Assembly (NCBI RefSeq): GCF_007846085.1
Contig: NZ_VOEJ01000013.1
Coordinates: 1 to 49,254, forward strand
Length of the DNA: 49,254 nucleotides
From: Mucilaginibacter pallidiroseus
Lineage (GTDB): Bacteria > Bacteroidota > Bacteroidia > Sphingobacteriales > Sphingobacteriaceae
Direction: 5' to 3'
Part shown: positions 9,164-18,079 of the stretch, one piece after another
Numbering within the stretch: the stretch's first letter is position 1
Layout: each line of letters opens with the position of its first letter
Program-made: the position numbers and the translations under genes
Notes under the pieces: model-generated
What the model was told of the DNA's origin: nothing
What the model saw: the letters and a program-made list of their open reading frames with translations, nothing else
Databases searched by the model: none

Positions 9164-11059
9164 ATGTACATGCCTGGTCGTTTAAGATCATTTCTAATTA
9201 TTTGTGTTATAGGGCTGTTATTTGCATGCAAACAAAAGCATGTAAGGCAAATCCCTGTAAGCGATTTCTTTAAAACGCCCGAAAAGAGTTTTTTCAAACT
9301 ATCGCCAGATGGTAAGTACGTATCGTACCTTAAGCCTTTTAAAGATAAGCAAAACATATATATCAAGGACCTTGCTACAGGTGCCGAGCGTATGGCCACC
9401 AGTTTCACCGATTACTCGGTAAGAGACTATTCATGGACCTATAATAATCAAATTGTTTTTAGCCAGGATATAATCGCCGTTGACGAGTTTAAAATGTACA
9501 CGCTTGACGTGGCTACATTAAAGCTTAAAAATTTGCTCAACCTGGCTAAGGTGCGTATGCGCGTACTTAACCGTAACCGCATGAATCCCGATGTGATTAC
9601 GATAGCCATGAACAAGCGCGACCCGGCAAATTTTGATGTTTACCGGCTTAATTTGAAAACCGGGGAGCTTAAGGAATACATTTTAAACCCAGGCAACGTT
9701 ACAAAGTGGTATCCTGATGCCGATGGTAATATAAGGTTGGCAAAAGCATCAGATGGGGTTAATGAGAGTATCCTGTACCGGGCAAATAATAAAGCGCCGT
9801 TCAAGGCAATTATCAGCAATAACTTTAAAAACAGGGTAGATCCTATTGCTTTTACAGGTAGCGGTAATAATTTTTACGCCCTATCAAACGTAAACCGTGA
9901 TAAAACTGCTTTGGTTGAAATTAAAGCCGGAACCGGCGCCGAAGAAAAGGAAGTTTATGCCAGCGATAAAGCCGATATATTAGATGTAAGCTATTCAAAA
10001 GCCAAACGCCGTGTGGAGCTGGTGTCATGGGCGGAAGCCAAGCCAAAAAAGCATTTTTTAAATAGCGAGGTTGAGGCAATTTATAAGAAGGTGTCTTCCA
10101 AATTGCCGGGAAACGAATTGGACATTGTAGACCGGGACAGCCTTGAGCAGAAGTTGATATTTTTTACTTATACAGATCGTAATCCTGGTTCATACTACTT
10201 GTATGAGACTAACAGCGATAAGCTAACCAAATTGGCTGATATGAACCCTGGTATAAACCCTGGCGAACTCAGCGCGATGGAGCCTATTTCGTTTAAGGCG
10301 CGTGATGGTTTGCTTATAAACGGCTATTTGACCATCCCTAATGGCGAGGATCGTAAAAATATGCGCGTGGTGGTTATGCCTCATGATGGCCCCTGGAGCC
10401 GTAACTCATGGGACTACGATGCTGAGGTACAATTTTTAGCCAACCGTGGTTATGCAGTATTCCAGGTAAACTACCGTGGTTCTACCGGCTATGGCAAAGC
10501 ATTTAGAAATGCAGGCTTTAAACAGGTTGGCGGTAAGATACAGGATGATATTACGGATGGCGTTAACTGGCTGATTGAGCAAGGGATAGCCAACCCAAAA
10601 AGGATAGCCATTTTTGGCGGTGGTTTTGGAGGTTTCTCTGCACTTAATGGGGTGTCGTTCCACCCGCAGATGTATAATTGTGCAGTTGTTAAGTACGGCT
10701 TAATAAATTTCTTTACTTACCTCAAAGATGTGCCGCCATTTGCCAAGCCATATGTGCAAATGACCTACCAGATGATAGGTAATCCCGAAACCGATGCCAA
10801 CCAGTTAAGAGCGATCTCGCCGGTTTTTCATACCGATAAAATTAAGTGCCCGCTGTTAATATTCCAGGGTGCTAAAGATCCGCGTGCTAACATAAGCGAA
10901 CTTAACCAGTTTGTACGTGAACTTAAAAAGCGCGATGTACCGGTAACCTACCATTTGAAGGACAATGAGCGTGCTTACTTTAAAAGCGAACATAACCGTT
11001 TGGAAATGTACGCGGAGATTGAAAAGTTTTTAGATACCAATATGCAGGTTAAACGTTAA
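9164..11059 (+). CDS. S9 (prolyl oligopeptidase) fold lipoprotein lacking catalytic Ser and His; predicted pseudo-peptidase
   Basis: A 631-residue protein with a lipoprotein signal (lipobox LLFAC, Cys22), a beta-propeller-like N-terminal domain (about 30-370) and a C-terminal alpha/beta-hydrolase domain (about 385-631). The hydrolase domain follows the acylaminoacyl-peptidase pattern: PHDGPWSRNSWDYDAEVQFLANRGY, VNYRGSTGYG, DDITDGVNWLI. The nucleophile motif usually written GGSYGG reads GGGFGG (485-490), with Gly487 (codon GGT, 10622-10624) in place of Ser. The catalytic Asp is kept (Asp572 in QGAKDPR). The catalytic His motif, usually EGHGF, reads ERAYF with Ala604. Two of three triad residues are gone in an otherwise intact frame, so it is probably a non-catalytic binding or sensing protein. 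The histidine kinase gene begins 6 bases after its stop. Confidence 0.9.
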   Translation: MYMPGRLRSFLIICVIGLLFACKQKHVRQIPVSDFFKTPEKSFFKLSPDGKYVSYLKPFKDKQNIYIKDLATGAERMATSFTDYSVRDYSWTYNNQIVFSQDIIAVDEFKMYTLDVATLKLKNLLNLAKVRMRVLNRNRMNPDVITIAMNKRDPANFDVYRLNLKTGELKEYILNPGNVTKWYPDADGNIRLAKASDGVNESILYRANNKAPFKAIISNNFKNRVDPIAFTGSGNNFYALSNVNRDKTALVEIKAGTGAEEKEVYASDKADILDVSYSKAKRRVELVSWAEAKPKKHFLNSEVEAIYKKVSSKLPGNELDIVDRDSLEQKLIFFTYTDRNPGSYYLYETNSDKLTKLADMNPGINPGELSAMEPISFKARDGLLINGYLTIPNGEDRKNMRVVVMPHDGPWSRNSWDYDAEVQFLANRGYAVFQVNYRGSTGYGKAFRNAGFKQVGGKIQDDITDGVNWLIEQGIANPKRIAIFGGGFGGFSALNGVSFHPQMYNCAVVKYGLINFFTYLKDVPPFAKPYVQMTYQMIGNPETDANQLRAISPVFHTDKIKCPLLIFQGAKDPRANISELNQFVRELKKRDVPVTYHLKDNERAYFKSEHNRLEMYAEIEKFLDTNMQVKR

Positions 11060-11065
11060 CCCGTT

Positions 11066-12700
11066 ATGGCCGGGCAAAAAAATATTTATCGCCGTAGCTT
11101 TACGCTCATTACTATCTTTTTGATATTAATTACCGTAACGCTCATCATCGCTGTATTTATTGCCTACAAGCTTACCACCAAGTATGTAGAAAATGAGTTT
11201 ACCTCCAAGAAAATTGAAGTACAGGAGCAAACTATAAAGCCATACACCGAGTTTTTCCAGACAAAAATTCCCGAGATAACGTCTTACCAGGGTTTTCTTG
11301 ATTCGGCTTCTGCAGCCAACTACTCGTCAACCGTTTTTAAGGCTTACCCTTTTGTAACGCGTGTTTTGTTTTATGATATACAAATTGGTAACCCAACTTT
11401 ACGGCCTTATAATGCGGGTATATCTGTTAAAGCGACATACAGGTTTAAACCGAAGCCCGGCCGAATTTCTGCATTGAAAGACATGGCCGCGGCGAATGAA
11501 GAAGACTTCAGGCTGATGGCACTTAAGCTTAGCAGATTTATCAGCGTTGCAGATACCACCCGCCTGCCCACGCAGGATGAGATTTTTGAAACGTTTTATG
11601 ATGTAAAGCCTGATAAGATCAGTTACTTGAATATACCTCGCCGGGAGGATATCAAGATCTACCAGTCGTTATTAAAAAACAAGCGGTCTACAGCTTTTTA
11701 CAAGCAAAATATGCTTACGTTTTTTTTAGACCCTTACAGGCTTGCTATTAAAAATACGCACAAAGAGCTTTACCAGCGCGTTACCATACAGCCCGTAGTT
11801 TATGACCCGCTTGATGTGGAGCATGGCCATATTGTAACGGAAGTTACGTTGCCGGGTGCATTTTCAAATTTCAAACTCTATTTTAGTTCCAGTCGTAAGC
11901 ATTTATCGAAGGAAATAGACCGGCGCTTCCTGCCCATAGGTGGCGTTGTATTACTTACGTATTGTTTCCTGGTGCTTATTTGCTGGTTGATATATCGCAA
12001 CCTGAATGTTAACCTAAAGGTGTTTAAGCTGCAATATGATTTCATTAACAACTTTACACATGAGTTTAAAACGCCTGTAAGCGTAATAAAAATTGCAGGC
12101 TCAAATTTGCGTGGCGATGCCGAACTGAGCGAGCGGCAGCGCAAACATTACGGCAAAATACTCGACGAAGAAGCTGATAAATTAAATGAGCTGATGAATA
12201 AATTGCTCTCATTTACCCAGCTCGAAAATCGGTCGATAAACATTCATAAGCAGGAGATCAATTTAAACGATTTTGTTAAAAGCTATATAAATACGTTCCG
12301 CATCAAGTATCCTGATTTTAAACTTGCATACAACATTGATGACGTTACCGATTTTTATAGCGACCCTGTATTATTAGGCAGCATTTTCCAAAACCTGATG
12401 GAGAATGCTTACAAGTACTCGCACCCTGGGAAAAAAGAGCTGTTTATAGATATAAAGCAGGACAGGCAAGACGTAGTTTTCTCTTTTGCAGATAAAGGAA
12501 TTGGCGTAGCTAAAACGGAGCAGGCCGACGTGTTTAAAAAGTTTTATCGGATAGAAAATCAGTATAATCAAAATGGCAGTGTTGGCCTTGGGCTGGCATT
12601 TTGTAAGGAACTGGTTAATTTTATGAACGGCAAGATAATATTACATAGTAAGGTAAACGAAGGGTCGACATTTGTGGTTATATTACCATTACAAAATTGA
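11066..12700 (+). CDS. Membrane sensor histidine kinase
   Basis: A 544-residue two-component kinase. A first membrane helix (about 13-35) is followed by an extracytoplasmic domain of about 250 residues of no recognised family. A second helix (about 288-312, VVLLTYCFLVLICWLIY) leads into the HisKA dimerisation domain with FTHEFKTP (phospho-acceptor His332) and the HATPase domain. The N box is NLMENAYKYS, G1 is DKGIGVA and G2 is GSVGLGLAF. No HAMP domain is evident. All catalytic boxes look intact. It lies between the S9-fold lipoprotein (6 bp upstream) and an OmpR-class regulator (55 bp downstream), indicating a three-gene signalling operon. Confidence 0.95.
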   Translation: MAGQKNIYRRSFTLITIFLILITVTLIIAVFIAYKLTTKYVENEFTSKKIEVQEQTIKPYTEFFQTKIPEITSYQGFLDSASAANYSSTVFKAYPFVTRVLFYDIQIGNPTLRPYNAGISVKATYRFKPKPGRISALKDMAAANEEDFRLMALKLSRFISVADTTRLPTQDEIFETFYDVKPDKISYLNIPRREDIKIYQSLLKNKRSTAFYKQNMLTFFLDPYRLAIKNTHKELYQRVTIQPVVYDPLDVEHGHIVTEVTLPGAFSNFKLYFSSSRKHLSKEIDRRFLPIGGVVLLTYCFLVLICWLIYRNLNVNLKVFKLQYDFINNFTHEFKTPVSVIKIAGSNLRGDAELSERQRKHYGKILDEEADKLNELMNKLLSFTQLENRSINIHKQEINLNDFVKSYINTFRIKYPDFKLAYNIDDVTDFYSDPVLLGSIFQNLMENAYKYSHPGKKELFIDIKQDRQDVVFSFADKGIGVAKTEQADVFKKFYRIENQYNQNGSVGLGLAFCKELVNFMNGKIILHSKVNEGSTFVVILPLQN

Positions 12701-12755
12701 AATATTAATATATTAGCATCTGTACACTTAGCGGTTGATCAGACAAAGCATTACA

Positions 12756-13442
12756 ATGAACAAAGAAATTAAGATAGCACTGGTTGAGGATGACGAAAAC
12801 TTACGTTTTTTGGTTGCCGAGCGGCTGCAAAGCGAAGGTTACAAAGTTTTGGAGAGCGGCAACGGAACCGAGGCCGAAGCCATGATAATTGAAGAACAAC
12901 CGGACATAGTATTACTTGATTGGATGTTGCCGGGTAAGCAGGGCTCTGAAGTTTGTGCCGGTTTGCGCGAGCAGGGCTTTGACAAACTGGTTATTATGAT
13001 GACTGCCAAGGCACAGGATATAGATAAAATTGGTGCCTATAATTTTGGCGTATCCGACTATATTACCAAACCCTTTAACATGGATGTTTTGGTAGCCATG
13101 ATAGATAGTAAGATAAAACTGTTCCTGAATAGCGAAAAAACGGAGTCGCACAAGTTTGGGAATATGGAGCATTTGCCCAATACACACTTACTCATCCGTG
13201 ATGGCCGCAAAACCGAGTTAACCATTTTGGAAAACCGCATTTTGCTGTATTTCCTAAAAAATAAAAACAAGGTTATTAACCGCGAAGAACTGATGATGGA
13301 AGTTTGGGGTTACAACGCCGACGTTAACACCCGTACCCTGGATATGCACATTGTTCGTCTTCGTAAAAAAATCGAAAACAATCCCGATTCACCTACTTAC
13401 CTGCAAACCGTTAGAGGGATAGGGTATAAGTTTGTGTATTAA
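12756..13442 (+). CDS. OmpR/PhoB-family response regulator
   Basis: A 228-residue regulator with an N-terminal receiver domain: acidic pocket VEDDE, phospho-acceptor Asp55 in IVLLDWMLPG, the Thr of MMTAK and the Lys of ITKPF. The C-terminal winged helix (about 130-228) contains LTILENRILLYFLKN, INREELMMEVWG, TRTLDMHIVRLRKKI and LQTVRGIGYKF. ATG 12756 is chosen over an upstream in-frame TTG at 12735 because MNKEIKIALVEDDE is the normal domain start. Its kinase is the gene just upstream. The direct-repeat array at 6053-6119 is the kind of site this class binds, but a link is not shown. Confidence 0.95.
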   Translation: MNKEIKIALVEDDENLRFLVAERLQSEGYKVLESGNGTEAEAMIIEEQPDIVLLDWMLPGKQGSEVCAGLREQGFDKLVIMMTAKAQDIDKIGAYNFGVSDYITKPFNMDVLVAMIDSKIKLFLNSEKTESHKFGNMEHLPNTHLLIRDGRKTELTILENRILLYFLKNKNKVINREELMMEVWGYNADVNTRTLDMHIVRLRKKIENNPDSPTYLQTVRGIGYKFVY

Positions 13443-13503
13443 TTTTTAGTGAGTGGGGAGTGGTTGGATTGAGTGAGTGGTTGAAAAAGCTGTACTAACC
13501 CGC

Positions 13504-13580
13504 GTCATTGCGAGGTGCGAAGCAATCTTAAAGCGTGTAGATATAAAGGTAAAGTGATTGCCACGACATCGCTCGCAATA
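13504..13580. repeat. REP/MITE-like imperfect inverted repeat (GTCATTGCGAG family)
   Basis: The left arm starts GTCATTGCGAGGTGCGAAGC at 13504 and ends near 13528. The right arm is 13556-13580 and starts GATTGCCACGACATCGCTCG. The arms are imperfect inverted copies with about 27 bases between them. The same family recurs at 45161-45247. No transposase is nearby. Confidence 0.65.
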
Positions 13581-13611
13581 ATAGTTGGTCGTTGATGGAA
13601 CCCTATGACAA

Positions 13612-14235
13612 TTACTTGGGCTTTTTATACAATCTGGTCATCACAAAATCTCCGTAAAAGCTTTTTTGATCTTTACGCGCATAACCCAAAAGGCTAAATT
13701 GCTTATCAACATTTGGTAGCCGCCAGTTTTGTACGCCGCAAAGAATCTTGAAAAAAATCAGCATACTTTTTAATAGTAGAAACTGCCACCATTTTCCGGT
13801 CAGCCTGAAATCGGTATTGAGCCAAATGCCGTTTGGTTTTAACAGCTTGTCTATGTGCTTAAAGGTAGCAGGCAGCGCATCGTCCTTGTAGTTATCCATC
13901 AGGAAAGGCGTAATAATCACATCAACCGGCTGCTCAAGATATACATCTTCAATAGCCCTGTTAATAAACTTAACCGCGTTGTTACCCACCGATCGCTTGC
14001 GCGACAGCGCCGTCATTTTAGCGGATAGCTCAACGTAAATAATATGCAAACCTGATGAGTGTACCTTTGTTACCTCTTCCAAAATCCATCCTGTACCACC
14101 GCCTATTATTAACACCCTGCTGTTTGCAGGTATTTGCGGCAAAAAATATTTTTGAGCATTGATGAGTGCGTTGCCAAAAACCAGCTTTGACAGGCGGTCA
14201 TAAAAGGCGGCCGAATTATCATAGTTGGCACTCAT
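13612..14235 (-). CDS. Class I SAM-dependent methyltransferase
   Basis: A 207-residue protein with a Rossmann-like methyltransferase core. Motif I is VLIIGGGTGWILEEV (glycine loop 45-49), motif II IIYVELSAKM, a motif IV-like segment VDVIITPFLMDNY, and the later strand GIWLNTDFRL. The opening YDNSAAFYDRLSKLVFG resembles UbiE/Coq5-like enzymes acting on lipids or quinones. It is the last gene of a three-gene minus-strand operon (metallophosphoesterase, UbiA-like membrane protein, methyltransferase), with a 2-base gap to the UbiA-like gene. That context suggests a lipophilic substrate, but this is inference. Confidence 0.85.
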   Translation of the reverse strand: MSANYDNSAAFYDRLSKLVFGNALINAQKYFLPQIPANSRVLIIGGGTGWILEEVTKVHSSGLHIIYVELSAKMTALSRKRSVGNNAVKFINRAIEDVYLEQPVDVIITPFLMDNYKDDALPATFKHIDKLLKPNGIWLNTDFRLTGKWWQFLLLKSMLIFFKILCGVQNWRLPNVDKQFSLLGYARKDQKSFYGDFVMTRLYKKPK

Positions 14236-14237
14236 GT

Positions 14238-15116
14238 TTAAAATATTATGCTAAAGGCTACTAACATAACGTACTGTAGAATCAGTACGCCATCAAGGTA
14301 AAAGAAGTAGTAATACTCGTTCTTTTCCCAGGTAGATTTAACTATAAGCCAGCCGGTGAGTACGGCCGTTAGGGTAAGCGCAAAAAAGTCGGCATTAAAA
14401 CCATTATGCCTGAAAAGGAATAGTAGGATGATGTAACCTCCGAGCAAAAATTGGCAAAACAGGTACGCGTTTTTTTCGCCCCATGCCACGGGAATGGTTT
14501 TCAGGCCCATCTGCCTGTCCTGGAACAAATCGCGGATGTCAAACGGTACTGTTAGCGCACCTATCAGCAAAAAGCGCTTTGCAATCAGTATGGCAATATC
14601 GCGCATGGAAATATCTGTTATGTGGTTATCCTGCGCTTCAAAAATCGGCAGCAGCACACAACTTAATGTCCAGACAACAGTAATTAAAAAAGGTTTTAAA
14701 CCGGGAATATTGCGGAGACCAAACTTTTGGTTGCCTAATGAAAAAAGAGGCAGGCTATAGCAGAACGAAAGTATTGACAGAAAAATAAGCAACACCCGCG
14801 ATTGTGTGGAGATCATGAAAAACAACGGCACCAGCGTGAGCAAGGATACAATTGTAAAGGTTACCATTAACCTGTAATGCGAGAAAAACCAACGCACCCT
14901 TCGGTAGGGCGATTTTTGAGGATACTTTGGCTTGCTGAGCAGTATGCTGAAATTATAAATACCAAGCGTAGATGTGAATAACAGGCCTAATACTTCGGGA
15001 ACCGGATTGGCATCAATCAAGTGAAATGTAACCAGAGCCTGCGCAACTGCGCATAACGCCATGAAAATGTTACTGAAAAGCAAAAAATCAAAAGCAGACT
15101 TTACTAATTTTTTCAT
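14238..15116 (-). CDS. UbiA-superfamily-like membrane protein, first Asp-rich motif absent
   Basis: A 292-residue protein with about eight hydrophobic helices. It keeps the second UbiA Asp-rich signature at 192-209 (Asp193, Asp196, Asp200, then GLKTIP). UbiA enzymes transfer prenyl groups to aromatic or lipid acceptors and need a first NDxxDxxxD motif after helix 2. Here the equivalent place reads YNFSILLSKPKY (54-65) and has no Asp. The substrate site may therefore be altered, or this may be a divergent Bacteroidota subfamily. It is co-transcribed with a methyltransferase and a phosphoesterase. Confident of the fold, not of the activity. Confidence 0.75.
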   Translation of the reverse strand: MKKLVKSAFDFLLFSNIFMALCAVAQALVTFHLIDANPVPEVLGLLFTSTLGIYNFSILLSKPKYPQKSPYRRVRWFFSHYRLMVTFTIVSLLTLVPLFFMISTQSRVLLIFLSILSFCYSLPLFSLGNQKFGLRNIPGLKPFLITVVWTLSCVLLPIFEAQDNHITDISMRDIAILIAKRFLLIGALTVPFDIRDLFQDRQMGLKTIPVAWGEKNAYLFCQFLLGGYIILLFLFRHNGFNADFFALTLTAVLTGWLIVKSTWEKNEYYYFFYLDGVLILQYVMLVAFSIIF

Positions 15117-15135
15117 CTATTGCTTTTCACAATTG

Positions 15136-16407
15136 TCAGGCTTTGTATAGCGGATCTTGGCCAGCCTTGAGTTCAAATATCGTAATCTCGGGCAATATTC
15201 CTATCCGGCCCGGGTAGCCTAAAAACCCATAGCCTACGTTCACATAAATTTGTTGGTGCTTTTCGCGGTACAGGCCGGCCCATTCGCGGTAAACGTATTG
15301 GATGGGGCTCCACTGCACATCTTCGGTACGTACACCAAACTGCATACCGTGGGTATGGCCAGAAAACATAACATCAATCTGCGGGTATTTGGGTATCACT
15401 TCCGCCCGCCAGTGCGATGGATCATGCGAAAGAAGAAGTTTCACAGGCAAATCATCAGTGTTTTTAACGGCAAGCTCCATTTTGCCATATTTAGGAAAGC
15501 GGCTTAATTCGCCCCAGTTACCAATGCCCAATATACCCAATTCCTGTCCGTCAACTTTTAAACGGCGATGCTCGTCTATTAATAAATCCCATCCTATGGT
15601 CTTGTGCGCCTGGTACATGGCCCCCATGTTCTTTTGCTTATCGGCCGGGCTATCCCAATGCCCGTAATCGCCATAATCATGGTTGCCTAATATGGAATAA
15701 ACACCTAACGGGGCACGCACTTTCTGAAATACAGGTATAACCCGGTTTACTTCAGACGATACACCATTTACCAAATCGCCGGTAAAAAATATAACATCAG
15801 CCTTTTGCCCCATCAGCAGATCAACACCGCCCTGCATATCGTGTACGCTATGAAAACTACCCGAATGAATATCTGAAATCTGGCCTATGCGCATCCCGTC
15901 AAAAGCCTTCGGCAAATTAGGTAGGTACAGCTTTACATTTTCTACCCGGTAATCATACAAGCCTTTCGACATGTTGTGCTTAATAAGGTATAATGGTACT
16001 GCACCGGCCAATATGCCTGCCTTCATCAAAAACTCCGAGCGGGGTATAGCATCAAGTTTAGCTTCCCGGGTTGGCGCAGCTGGTTTCTTTAATTTTCTGT
16101 AAAGCAATACGATACCCCGGCGCAGGTCATCCAAAGCGATGAAAAGCACGTAGAAGATCTTAAAAATAAAGGTAAGAAAGAATAGAAGCAAGAATGCGCC
16201 GCGTATACCAACAGGGAGGTTCACAAATATGCCCAGTATCAGTACGGTTATTAAGAAAACGGATGAAGCCCAATACAGGTTTCGGAACCAGCGGGAAATA
16301 ATAAACCGCCTTTTTGGAAAGGCGGTTTTTAATCCTTTGAATATGTAGAAGTCAATTGCTAAGAGTACAATTGGTATAATGATGATGTAAACGATATTTC
16401 CCTGCAT
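15136..16407 (-). CDS. Membrane-anchored metallophosphoesterase
   Basis: A 423-residue protein. Three hydrophobic helices in the first 95 residues are followed by a further hydrophobic stretch near 127-142. The calcineurin-like domain then shows all metal and catalytic motifs: ISDIH (Asp179, His181), FTGD (Asp211), GNHD (241-244), SHDP and GHTHG. Members of this YkuE/LpxG-like group hydrolyse phosphate esters or pyrophosphate bonds, often of lipids at the membrane. It is the first gene of the operon with the UbiA-like gene (19-base gap) and the methyltransferase. The substrate is not known; the membrane context fits a lipid-linked pyrophosphate. Confidence 0.9.
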   Translation of the reverse strand: MQGNIVYIIIIPIVLLAIDFYIFKGLKTAFPKRRFIISRWFRNLYWASSVFLITVLILGIFVNLPVGIRGAFLLLFFLTFIFKIFYVLFIALDDLRRGIVLLYRKLKKPAAPTREAKLDAIPRSEFLMKAGILAGAVPLYLIKHNMSKGLYDYRVENVKLYLPNLPKAFDGMRIGQISDIHSGSFHSVHDMQGGVDLLMGQKADVIFFTGDLVNGVSSEVNRVIPVFQKVRAPLGVYSILGNHDYGDYGHWDSPADKQKNMGAMYQAHKTIGWDLLIDEHRRLKVDGQELGILGIGNWGELSRFPKYGKMELAVKNTDDLPVKLLLSHDPSHWRAEVIPKYPQIDVMFSGHTHGMQFGVRTEDVQWSPIQYVYREWAGLYREKHQQIYVNVGYGFLGYPGRIGILPEITIFELKAGQDPLYKA

Positions 16408-16441
16408 TACTTACGTAGAAAGACGTTTGTAAAGATAGCAA

Positions 16442-17944
16442 TTAGTACCTATCGTCGTCTACATCAAGGTCGTCATCATCCGGCTCCAGGTTAAACAAGC
16501 TGTTAAACATATCTGAAAACGCAAAGCCGTTATCCAGGAAGCCCTTGTTAAGTTGCGAAAACTCGGCAAGGCCATGCAATATAAATTCCATTAGCAGCAA
16601 TTGCTGGTTTTCGCTTAAACGCGGGTGAAATTTCTTAACCAAGTCTTTTAAACCCGGCACACCATTTAACAGCTTTTTGTATTCCTGCAAAGGCAGGTCA
16701 TCAATAAGTGCTATAGTGTTACCATCGCCAAACCAGTTAATAATTTCGGTATATGGGTTTGGTGCCTTTGCTTTTTTAGCTTTTTCCGGGTCAGGGAAAA
16801 ATTGGAGCAACAACGTTTTTATGGCTTTGCCGATAAGGATGTTAGCCACCTTGCCCGGGCCTTCCAACTCACCCTCGTAAACCAGTTCTATTTTACCGGT
16901 AATGGCTGGGATTACACCCAAAAAATCCGTAACGCGCACAAACGTGCTGTTTTCACCATTGATGATCATGCGGCGCTCGGCGTTGCTGATCAAGTTCTCA
17001 TAAGCAGATATGGTCAAACGCGCAGATACACCCGATTTTTTATCGATATACTCGGAGTTACGTGCTTCAAAAGCTATCTGCTCAACAAGGTCTTTAACCA
17101 ATCCATCGGCCTCAACATTACTGCGCTGTTCCAAGGTTAAGGTAGCTTCCTGCTGAGTTATCTTCCTTGAAATCTCAACCGAACGCGGGTAGTGCGTCAG
17201 GATCTGGCTCTCTATACGATCTTTTAATGGCGTAACAATAGAGCCACGGTTGGTGTAGTCTTCCGGGTTAGCGGTAAATACAAACTGAAGGTCTAAAGGC
17301 AAACGCAGTTTAAAACCACGGATTTGGATATCGCGCTCCTGCAAAATATTAAATAATGATACTTGGATACGTGCCTGCAAATCGGGCAGCTCGTTTATCA
17401 CAAATATTCCCCTGTGTGCACGCGGAATCAAGCCAAAGTGAATTACGCGCTCATCAGAGTATGTTAATTTTAGTGTAGCTGCCTTTATCGGGTCAACGTC
17501 ACCAATCAGGTCAGCTACTGTAACGTCTGGTGTAGCCAGTTTTTCGGTATAGCGTTCGCTGCGATGTACCCATGCAATAGGGGTGTCGTCGCCCTGTTCT
17601 TCAACGCGTTTGTGGCCAAACCACGAAATGGGCGCCAAAGGATCGTCAAACAATTCGGAGCCTTCAATGAACGGCATGTACTCATCAAGCAGGTTAACCA
17701 GCAAGCGTGCAATACGTGTTTTTGCCTGCCCGCGCAAACCCAATAAAAGGATGTTATGACGCGACAGGATAGCAGTCTGCAGATCAGGAATAACAGTATC
17801 CTCGAAACCTACAATGCCCTCGAAACCACCTTCTTTATTTTTAAGCTGTTTTATCAGGTTTTCTCTAAGCTCATCCTTAACCGATCGGCTTTTGTAGCCG
17901 GCTGCTTTTAGTTGCCCAAGTGTTTTTATATTGTCGTAATCCAT
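16442..17944 (-). CDS. ChlI/MoxR-like AAA+ ATPase
   Basis: A 500-residue AAA+ protein of the magnesium-chelatase/MoxR lineage. The P-loop reads GLRGQAKT (69-76, Lys75, Thr76). The Walker B strand reads GIFVINELPDL with Asn184-Glu185 where DE is usual. Sensor 1 is FVFTANPEDYTNRG and the arginine-finger region LKDRIESQILTHYP. A helical lid and a C-terminal domain ending in an acidic tail (EPDDDDLDVDDD) follow. Cytoplasmic. Such ATPases remodel a target protein together with a VWA partner, which is encoded immediately upstream. This is not a true magnesium chelatase: there is no chlorophyll or cobalamin context. Confidence 0.9.
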   Translation of the reverse strand: MDYDNIKTLGQLKAAGYKSRSVKDELRENLIKQLKNKEGGFEGIVGFEDTVIPDLQTAILSRHNILLLGLRGQAKTRIARLLVNLLDEYMPFIEGSELFDDPLAPISWFGHKRVEEQGDDTPIAWVHRSERYTEKLATPDVTVADLIGDVDPIKAATLKLTYSDERVIHFGLIPRAHRGIFVINELPDLQARIQVSLFNILQERDIQIRGFKLRLPLDLQFVFTANPEDYTNRGSIVTPLKDRIESQILTHYPRSVEISRKITQQEATLTLEQRSNVEADGLVKDLVEQIAFEARNSEYIDKKSGVSARLTISAYENLISNAERRMIINGENSTFVRVTDFLGVIPAITGKIELVYEGELEGPGKVANILIGKAIKTLLLQFFPDPEKAKKAKAPNPYTEIINWFGDGNTIALIDDLPLQEYKKLLNGVPGLKDLVKKFHPRLSENQQLLLMEFILHGLAEFSQLNKGFLDNGFAFSDMFNSLFNLEPDDDDLDVDDDRY

Positions 17945-18079
17945 GTGTTTTATTTAGTCCGGAAGTCCGAAAGACGGACAGTCCGGGATATTGTTATTTA
18001 GTTATGAAGTCCGAAAAAATTTAAGTTAAGTATGGATGAGATGTCTTTTCAGACTTTCCGACATCCCAACTTTTGGACT

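Noticed and set aside
9049..9408. Minus-strand open frame overlapping the S9-fold gene start
   Set aside because: It covers the divergent promoter region and the lipoprotein signal of a supported gene on the other strand.
16442..17944. Annotation as magnesium chelatase subunit I
   Set aside because: There are no chlorophyll, bacteriochlorophyll or cobalamin genes and no chelatase H subunit nearby; ChlI/MoxR-like AAA+ is the safer call.
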